Position numbers and translations under genes: made by a program. A DNA stretch of 10,927 nt from JABZIP01 sp052173355 (GTDB taxonomy: Bacteria; Bacillota; Clostridia; Peptostreptococcales; Anaerovoracaceae): contig JBQMYS010000045.1 in the NCBI GenBank assembly GCA_052173355.1, positions 1 through 10,927 of the forward strand, written 5' to 3'. The notes beneath the pieces were generated by a model. It saw nothing but the letters and a program-made list of their open reading frames with translations. It did no database searches and was not told the DNA's origin. Position 1 is the stretch's first letter, and every line of letters begins with the position of its first letter. Of this stretch, positions 5,662 to 10,927 are shown in pieces.

Positions 5662-7877
5662 TGTACGGAATAGATTTGAAACCTAACGAAAAACTTGATG
5701 TTAGAAATATATTAAAAGATTTAGATAAGTACGAACCGAGAAGACGCGGTTGGCACTGGAGAGAGCCTGCTCCGAATCTTCAAATGGGACCTTTTACATA
5801 TCATGATTGTTCAAAACCGCTTAAAAACAGCGTAGGACTTCCTCCTGCAAAGTTTTTTGGTGATATTGACCCACAGCCTATGCCTGTAATAACTACAGAA
5901 ATTGCTTCCGGAAGATTTGAAGATGATATTCGTAGAATGAGAATGGGCGCATGGCATGGAGCGGACCATATCATGGTAATCAGACATATGGGACAATCTC
6001 ATATAGACGGACTTATGGAAGGTACGCCTCAAGGTATAGGCGGAGTACCTATTACAAGAAAGCAAGTTAGAGCACAGAGAAAGGCTTTGGATATTATAGA
6101 AGATGAAGTTGGTAGACCAATTAACTATCATTCGTATGTATCGGGAGTAGCAGGTCCTGACGTAGCTGTAATGTTCGCCGAAGAAGGTATTAACGGGGCT
6201 CACCAAGACCCTCAGTATAACGTATTGTATAGAGATATTAACTGTGTAAGATCCTTTGTGGATGCTTGCGAATCCAAAAAAATTATGGCTTGGGCAGGAA
6301 TACTTCAAATAGATGGAGCACACAATGCCAACGCTACTGCAAGAGAAGCATGGAAGGTAATGCCGGAGTTGATAGTACAGCATTCTATCAATTCATTGTT
6401 CTCGGAGAAAGTTGGTATTTCACCTGATTTAATCAGTTTGTCAACTGTACCTCCAACGGCAACCCCTGCACCGTCTGTATATTTGGATTTACCGTATGCA
6501 GTTGCACTTCGTGACATATGCGATAGATACAAAATGAGAGCACAACAGAATACAAAGTATATCTGCTCATCTGCAAGAGAAGCTACGGTAACTCATGTTC
6601 TAAATATGTTTATTTCAAAATTGACAAGAGCCGATATTCAATCAACTATTACACCTGACGAAGGAAGAAACGTTCCTTGGCATATATATAATATCGAGGC
6701 ATGCGATAATGCTAAGCAAACATTGATAGGTCTTGACGGATTGATGGAACTTGTGGAACTGAAAAAAGACGGGCCGCTTCGTGAAATGGCTAGAGATATA
6801 AAAGAAAGAGCTTGCCTGTTCATGGAAGAAATTATAGAAGTTGGCGGATACTTTAATGCTGTTCAGGAAGGGTTCTTCGTTGACTCTGCAAGATACCCTG
6901 AAAGAAACGGTGACGGTATTGCCAGAAAAATTGAAGGCGGAGTAGGATACGGATTCATTTTCGAAAGAGAAGAAGATTATATGGCGCCTGTAACCGCTCA
7001 CTACGGTTACAACAATGTAGAGCAATATGGCGGAGATCCGAAGAATCCGTCAGCCCTTATTGGAGGTTGCACATTTGAAGATAGAAGCAAAATCGTATAT
7101 ATAGACGAACTTGATGAGAGCGATTGTGTAGCTAACAGACTTGAAAATGTTAAAAAATATCTTGATGGCGATGCAATAAAACCTGAAGTTGAGTGGTGTG
7201 CAGACGGAACCGTTCTTATGACTATGTGTATTCCTTCAAATACTCGTGTTGCTGAAGCGACTGCACTTGAAATAGGAAAGAAACTCGGACTTGCAAGCCC
7301 TGAGGTAATAAGTAAGGAAGTGCTTCATGAGGCGGAAGGCACCAGAATTGAAATGAAGGGCAAAATCGAATTTGATATTGATCCTAAGACTCTGGTTCTT
7401 CCTCCGGAACCTCATCATTTGAAAGATGAAGTTCTTTATAAGGAATTCAACGAACATCCAATGAAGGTTGTTTGCGGAACAGTTGGAGAGGATGAGCATT
7501 CAGTAGGACTTCGTGAAATAATTAACATTAAGCATGGCGGTATAGAAAAGTGGGGCATTCAGGTAGAGTATCTCGGAACATCTGTACCGGTAGAAAAACT
7601 TGTTGATGCCGCAGTAGAGTTGAATGCAGATGCTATACTTGCATCTACAATAATTTCTCACGATAATGTTCACTATAAGAATATGAAGAGAATACATGAA
7701 CTTGCTGTAGAAAAGGGTATTCGTGACAAGGTTATAATAGCTGCAGGCGGCACACAGGTAGTTCCGGAAGAAGCTCGAAATACAGGAATTGATGAAGGCT
7801 TCGGAAGGGATTCACATGGTATAGATGTAGCAACATTCTTGGCAGAAGAAGCTATGAGAAGACGAGGCGATTTATAA
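5661..7877 (+). CDS. oraE: D-ornithine 4,5-aminomutase, E subunit (B12 and PLP)
   Basis: The 738-residue catalytic subunit has a large N-terminal TIM-barrel region (to roughly residue 500) and a C-terminal Rossmann-like cobalamin domain (roughly 600-738). The B12 motif D-x-H-x-x-G is DEHSVG at 611-616, with H613 the lower axial cobalt ligand. K624 in NIKHGG, 11 residues on, corresponds to the PLP-binding lysine; the same H-to-K spacing (H618, K629) is known for the C. sticklandii enzyme. The radical reaction moves the delta amino group of D-ornithine to C4. An intrinsic terminator follows directly. The gene appears complete and all key residues are present. Confidence 0.95.
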   Translation: MYGIDLKPNEKLDVRNILKDLDKYEPRRRGWHWREPAPNLQMGPFTYHDCSKPLKNSVGLPPAKFFGDIDPQPMPVITTEIASGRFEDDIRRMRMGAWHGADHIMVIRHMGQSHIDGLMEGTPQGIGGVPITRKQVRAQRKALDIIEDEVGRPINYHSYVSGVAGPDVAVMFAEEGINGAHQDPQYNVLYRDINCVRSFVDACESKKIMAWAGILQIDGAHNANATAREAWKVMPELIVQHSINSLFSEKVGISPDLISLSTVPPTATPAPSVYLDLPYAVALRDICDRYKMRAQQNTKYICSSAREATVTHVLNMFISKLTRADIQSTITPDEGRNVPWHIYNIEACDNAKQTLIGLDGLMELVELKKDGPLREMARDIKERACLFMEEIIEVGGYFNAVQEGFFVDSARYPERNGDGIARKIEGGVGYGFIFEREEDYMAPVTAHYGYNNVEQYGGDPKNPSALIGGCTFEDRSKIVYIDELDESDCVANRLENVKKYLDGDAIKPEVEWCADGTVLMTMCIPSNTRVAEATALEIGKKLGLASPEVISKEVLHEAEGTRIEMKGKIEFDIDPKTLVLPPEPHHLKDEVLYKEFNEHPMKVVCGTVGEDEHSVGLREIINIKHGGIEKWGIQVEYLGTSVPVEKLVDAAVELNADAILASTIISHDNVHYKNMKRIHELAVEKGIRDKVIIAAGGTQVVPEEARNTGIDEGFGRDSHGIDVATFLAEEAMRRRGDL

Positions 7878-7904
7878 TAAAGTTCATACACAAATAGCCA
7901 AAGG

Positions 7905-7930
7905 GGCAGGCATATGCTTGCCTTTTTTTT
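7905..7930 (+). terminator. Intrinsic terminator after oraE
   Basis: GGCAGGC (7905-7911) pairs with GCTTGCC (7916-7922) with one G-U pair around a 4-base loop, followed by eight T residues (7923-7930). It ends the main metabolic operon. The reactivase and racemase genes downstream would depend on read-through or on their own promoter. I see no convincing promoter between 7931 and 7975. Confidence 0.85.
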
Positions 7931-7975
7931 AAACAAATAGTAAAATATGGGTATCTTATTTTTGAGGAGGAACGT

Positions 7976-9616
7976 ATGAAAGTAGATGTTTTAGTTGCGG
8001 AAATAGGCTCTACAACGACAGTTGTAAATGCTTTTCAAGACATAGATACTGAAAATCCTATATTTTGGGGACAAGGACAAGCTCCTACATCTGTTATGCA
8101 AGGAGATGTTAGAATCGGGTTGCAAGGTGCAATAGATGATCTTTGTAAAAATAAAGGTATAGAAAGCCTTGAATATGATGAAATGCTTGCTACTTCATCA
8201 GCCGCAGGCGGATTGAAGATGACAGTTCATGGCCTTGTATATGATATGACGGCAAAGGCGGCAAAAGAAGCGGCTCTTGGTGCAGGCGGAATACTCCATT
8301 TTGTTACAGCAGGCAGATTGAGAAGAACTGATATTGCAAAGATTAAGGAAATAAATCCCAATTTAATTTTGATTGCAGGCGGGGTTGATTATGGAGAGAG
8401 GGACACAGCGCTTGATAATGCTGAAATGATTAGATCTATGGGACTAAAAACTCCTGTAATTTATGCCGGAAATGTTGAAAATCAGGAAGAAATGAAATTG
8501 ATTTTTGATGAAGAAAGCGGGATGAAACTTTACAATGTAGAAAATGTTTACCCAAAGATAGATGCGCTGAATGTTGAACCTTGTAGAAAAGTGATTCAAG
8601 ATGCTTTTGAGGATCATATAACAAATGCACCGGGAATGGAGCACGTGCGCGATATGGTAAATGGACCTATTATTCCAACACCCGGAGCTGTAATGGAGTG
8701 TACTAAATTACTATATGATTGTATAGGTGATTTGATAGTGCTTGACGTAGGTGGAGCAACAACCGATCTTCATAGTGTTGCTACCGAATCGGATCAAGTG
8801 GCAAGAATAATGATTGCGCCTGAACCTAAAGCTAAAAGAACCGTCGAAGGGGATTTGGGTGTGTATGTAAACAGATTAAAGGTTATTGAATCTATCGGAG
8901 AAGAAAAAATTAGAGAACAGTGCCAAAAAATTGGCATAGATTTCGATAAGACCTTGGAAAGTTATGTAGCAATACCGAAAACGGAAGATGAAATAAAATT
9001 AGTCGAAATTCTTACAATGGAGGCAGTGCTTCGTGCGGTAGAAAGACACGCCGGTCAGATTCGTTATATTTATGGTCCGTCCGGTAGATCTACTGTTGCA
9101 GAAGGCAAGGATTTGACACAGGTCAAGTACATAATAGGTACGGGAGGAGCACTTACACGATTACCAAATCGTATTGAAATCATGCAAAAAATTGCGAAAC
9201 ATAATGAAACCGGGATGTTACTTTTTCCAAGTGAGCACGCTGAAATATTGGTTGATAATGACTATATCATGGCATCTCTTGGTGTATTATCTAAAAAGCA
9301 CAGGCAAGGAGCAATTAAGCTTTTGGAAAAAAGTTTGAAATTCGATTTTTCAACTGTGAAGAAAGAAGAAAGCTATCAAACAAAGTATATAGATGAAGTG
9401 AAAAAATTGGCAGAAGAAGCAAGAGCAAGGGAAGAAGAAACCAAAAAACATATACAGGAAATGGAAAAAGCCGGCTATGACATGGAGGCTTACAAAAATC
9501 CTGATGATATAGGCGGTGCTAATGCAAATGGCGCGCGAGCAAAGGAAATAAAGAAAATTATTGAGGAAGCTGAACGCGATGGGAAGTTAGCAGATACTTT
9601 AAAAAAAAAATTCTGA
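7976..9616 (+). CDS. GlmL/MutL-related ASKHA ATPase, presumed ornithine aminomutase reactivating factor
   Basis: This 546-residue protein of the MutL/GlmL family belongs to the acetate kinase/sugar kinase/Hsc70/actin fold. Phosphate-1 motif VAEIGSTTTVVNAF is at residues 7-20, phosphate-2 motif LIVLDVGGATTDLHSV at 253-268 and an adenosine-type segment IIGTGGALTRL at 386-396. GlmL-type proteins accompany B12 mutases, and this one sits directly after oraE, so a chaperone that swaps inactivated cobalamin is the likely role. From about residue 455 it carries a Lys/Glu-rich, probably helical extension beyond the ATPase core. The coding frame ends two codons after a run of ten A residues (9601-9610). 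A Cys-rich continuation lies in another frame just beyond, so the annotated C-terminus may be an artefact or a slippage product. GAGGAGG before the ATG supports the start. Confidence 0.88.
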   Translation: MKVDVLVAEIGSTTTVVNAFQDIDTENPIFWGQGQAPTSVMQGDVRIGLQGAIDDLCKNKGIESLEYDEMLATSSAAGGLKMTVHGLVYDMTAKAAKEAALGAGGILHFVTAGRLRRTDIAKIKEINPNLILIAGGVDYGERDTALDNAEMIRSMGLKTPVIYAGNVENQEEMKLIFDEESGMKLYNVENVYPKIDALNVEPCRKVIQDAFEDHITNAPGMEHVRDMVNGPIIPTPGAVMECTKLLYDCIGDLIVLDVGGATTDLHSVATESDQVARIMIAPEPKAKRTVEGDLGVYVNRLKVIESIGEEKIREQCQKIGIDFDKTLESYVAIPKTEDEIKLVEILTMEAVLRAVERHAGQIRYIYGPSGRSTVAEGKDLTQVKYIIGTGGALTRLPNRIEIMQKIAKHNETGMLLFPSEHAEILVDNDYIMASLGVLSKKHRQGAIKLLEKSLKFDFSTVKKEESYQTKYIDEVKKLAEEARAREEETKKHIQEMEKAGYDMEAYKNPDDIGGANANGARAKEIKKIIEEAERDGKLADTLKKKF

Positions 9617-9782
9617 AAACGAATCCATAGAACCTTGTAAAATAAAGGATTATGTGAAAGAAGGATTAAAGAGCGGTCTTGGCGTACGTGGCAAATGGGA
9701 AGGGCAGAATATGGGGGATTGTAGCCATGAATGTAAGACTTGTGTAAGATTGAGATGCCCTAATAGAAATGAAAATTACTAG
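9603..9782 (+). CDS. Out-of-frame Cys-rich C-terminal tail of the GlmL-like protein
   Basis: Shifted one base forward from the ATPase gene, this frame is open for 59 codons from inside the A-run to a TAG at 9780-9782. It encodes a hydrophilic segment, then DYVKEGLKSGLGVRGKWEG, then a metal-site-like cluster CSHECKTCVRLRC (spacing C-x3-C-x2-C-x4-C). No start codon with a ribosome binding site precedes it, so it is best read as the continuation of the upstream gene. Skipping one base in the A10 tract would give a product of about 601 residues. The TAG overlaps the racemase ribosome binding site AGGAGG (9781-9786), which matches the tight gene junctions elsewhere in this cluster. It could reflect a real mutation, programmed slippage or an assembly error. 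Confidence 0.65.
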   Translation, partial: KKNSENESIEPCKIKDYVKEGLKSGLGVRGKWEGQNMGDCSHECKTCVRLRCPNRNENY

Positions 9783-9792
9783 GAGGAAAGTA

Positions 9793-10881
9793 ATGTATCC
9801 AAAATTAAAAATTGATTTGAACAAATTGGCTAAAAATCTTGATGTAGTTGCAAATATTACAAAAGATATTGGGAAATGCTCTTTGATGATTGTTACAAAA
9901 GGGCTTTGTGCAGATATTGAAATGGTAAAAATGATAGCAAATCATCCGGCAGTTGATTATATTGCGGACTCACGAACATTGAATCTTGCGAGTTATGCCG
10001 ACATAGCAAGAACTGCTGGAAAACAAACAGTTTTGTTAAGGTTACCTATGATGTGTGAAATTGAAGAAACCGTAAAATATGCAGATTTGAGTTTCAATTC
10101 GGAGCTTGAAACAATCGAGGCTCTTAATGAGGAAGCGAAAAAACAGGGTAAAATACATAAAATTTTGTTGATGATAGATTTGGGAGATTTACGCGAAGGA
10201 ATTTTTTTCCAAAACAGAGAGCTGATTGATGAAGCAGTCGAACAGATATTGGCTATGGATAATATTAAATTATATGGAATAGGCGTAAATTTGACTTGCT
10301 ACGGCGCTATAATTCCAAAGCAGGATAATTTATCTATATTGGTTAAGATTGCAAGCGAAATAGAAGAAAAATTTGGAATAAAGTTAGACATGGTGTCAGG
10401 CGGAAATTCAAGTTCCATATATCTTGCAGAAAAGGGAGAACTTCCGGAGGGAATTAACAATTTGAGGCTGGGAGAGTCTTTCTTATTAGGAAATGATACT
10501 GCTTATGGGAATAGATTTGCAGGAACATACAATGATACTTTGATTTTAGAAGCGCAGATAGTTGAGCTTAAAGAAAAACCGTCATTGCCGATAGGTGAGG
10601 TTGGGGTTGATGCATTTGGCGAAAAACCTTATTATGAAGATAGGGGTATTATAAAAAGAGCAATTATCGGAATAGGCAAGCAGGATATAGATCTTGGCAG
10701 CATGGAGCCGCTTGATGAAAAAATTGATATACTTGGCGGAAGCTCCGATCACACTATAATTGATGTTACAAAATCAGATAAAAACTACAAAGTGGGAGAT
10801 ACTGTTTCATTTACACTTGGTTATGGCGGAATGCTGAAAGCGGCTACAAGCAAATATGTTTCAAAAGAATATGTGAGATAG
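9793..10881 (+). CDS. orr: Ornithine racemase (fold-type III PLP enzyme)
   Basis: This 362-residue member of the alanine racemase-like PLP family interconverts L- and D-ornithine, supplying the D-isomer needed by OraSE. The N-terminus PKLKIDLNKLAKNL is the usual first strand of the barrel, and the PLP lysine is probably K36 in MIVTKGLCAD. The C-terminal beta domain contains GYGGMLKAA near the end. The start at 9793 is chosen because AGGAGG lies at 9781-9786; a longer frame from 9769 would add eight residues lacking family similarity and a suitable ribosome binding site. Pathway context strongly favours ornithine over alanine as substrate. It is the last gene in the window. Confidence 0.9.
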   Translation: MYPKLKIDLNKLAKNLDVVANITKDIGKCSLMIVTKGLCADIEMVKMIANHPAVDYIADSRTLNLASYADIARTAGKQTVLLRLPMMCEIEETVKYADLSFNSELETIEALNEEAKKQGKIHKILLMIDLGDLREGIFFQNRELIDEAVEQILAMDNIKLYGIGVNLTCYGAIIPKQDNLSILVKIASEIEEKFGIKLDMVSGGNSSSIYLAEKGELPEGINNLRLGESFLLGNDTAYGNRFAGTYNDTLILEAQIVELKEKPSLPIGEVGVDAFGEKPYYEDRGIIKRAIIGIGKQDIDLGSMEPLDEKIDILGGSSDHTIIDVTKSDKNYKVGDTVSFTLGYGGMLKAATSKYVSKEYVR

Positions 10882-10888
10882 TTACAAA

Positions 10889-10919
10889 CAAGACTCGGAA
10901 GAATTACTCCCGAGTCTTG
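10889..10919 (+). terminator. Hairpin after the racemase gene, possible terminator
   Basis: CAAGACTCGG (10889-10898) pairs perfectly with CCGAGTCTTG (10910-10919) around an 11-base loop. It starts eight bases after the racemase stop. No T-run is visible in the eight bases left in the window, so termination is likely from position but not fully supported. Confidence 0.55.
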
Positions 10920-10927
10920 CTACATAT

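Noticed and set aside
5811..6383. 190-codon reverse-strand frame within oraE
   Set aside because: It is antisense to the conserved oraE barrel, and its Cys/Ser/Tyr/His-rich composition is typical of the complementary strand of coding DNA.
9769..9792. Upstream start for the racemase adding eight residues
   Set aside because: The AGGAGG at 9781-9786 falls inside that extension and is spaced for the ATG at 9793, where family similarity begins.
1..10927. Mobile elements, CRISPR arrays, tRNA or rRNA genes
   Set aside because: I found no transposase or integrase, regularly spaced repeats or tRNA-like cloverleaf; the window is a compact metabolic cluster.

Overview
The window is a near-complete cluster for oxidative fermentation of ornithine. 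The host is most likely a low-GC, strictly anaerobic, amino-acid-fermenting clostridium (Bacillota, Clostridia; the pathway is best known from Clostridium/Acetoanaerobium sticklandii). Supporting signs are AT-rich DNA with heavy AGA and ATA codon use, strong purine-rich ribosome binding sites, and a coenzyme-B12-dependent ornithine aminomutase. The species cannot be fixed from sequence alone.

Layout. All genes are on the + strand. (1) 25-522: a B3/4-domain protein (PheRS beta editing-domain-like) whose C-terminus looks cut short. (2) 735-2144: a PAS / AAA+ / Fis-HTH sigma-54 activator, probably the cluster's own regulator. It is followed by an intrinsic terminator at 2211-2251. (3) A near-consensus sigma-54 promoter at 2276-2292 drives ord (2374), ortA (3542), ortB (3844), oraS (5284) and oraE (5661). 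(4) An intrinsic terminator at 7905-7930 separates these from a GlmL/MutL-related ASKHA ATPase (7976), the presumed reactivating factor of the B12 mutase, and from an ornithine racemase (9793-10881). A hairpin at the window end may terminate the cluster.

How the genes work together. The racemase converts L- to D-ornithine. OraS-OraE (B12 and PLP) shifts the terminal amino group to give 2,4-diaminopentanoate. Ord oxidatively deaminates this to 2-amino-4-oxopentanoate. OrtA-OrtB cleaves that with CoA to acetyl-CoA and alanine. The GlmL-like ATPase probably exchanges damaged B12 on the mutase. Both two-subunit enzymes have almost identical stop/start junctions with a one-base overlap.

Most notable observations. 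(a) The GlmL-like gene ends in a run of ten A residues. Immediately after it a different frame stays open for 59 codons and encodes a Cys-rich tail (C-x3-C-x2-C-x4-C). That frame's stop overlaps the racemase ribosome binding site. This suggests a frameshift, transcriptional slippage or a homopolymer sequencing error. (b) The same 16-bp inverted repeat, TGCAA-N6-TTGCA, occurs over the -35 element of the regulator gene and about 148 bp upstream of the inferred ord start. It is a good candidate for the activator's binding site, for autoregulation and operon activation. The catabolic pathway itself is already described; the regulatory architecture and the hidden tail are the parts worth checking.
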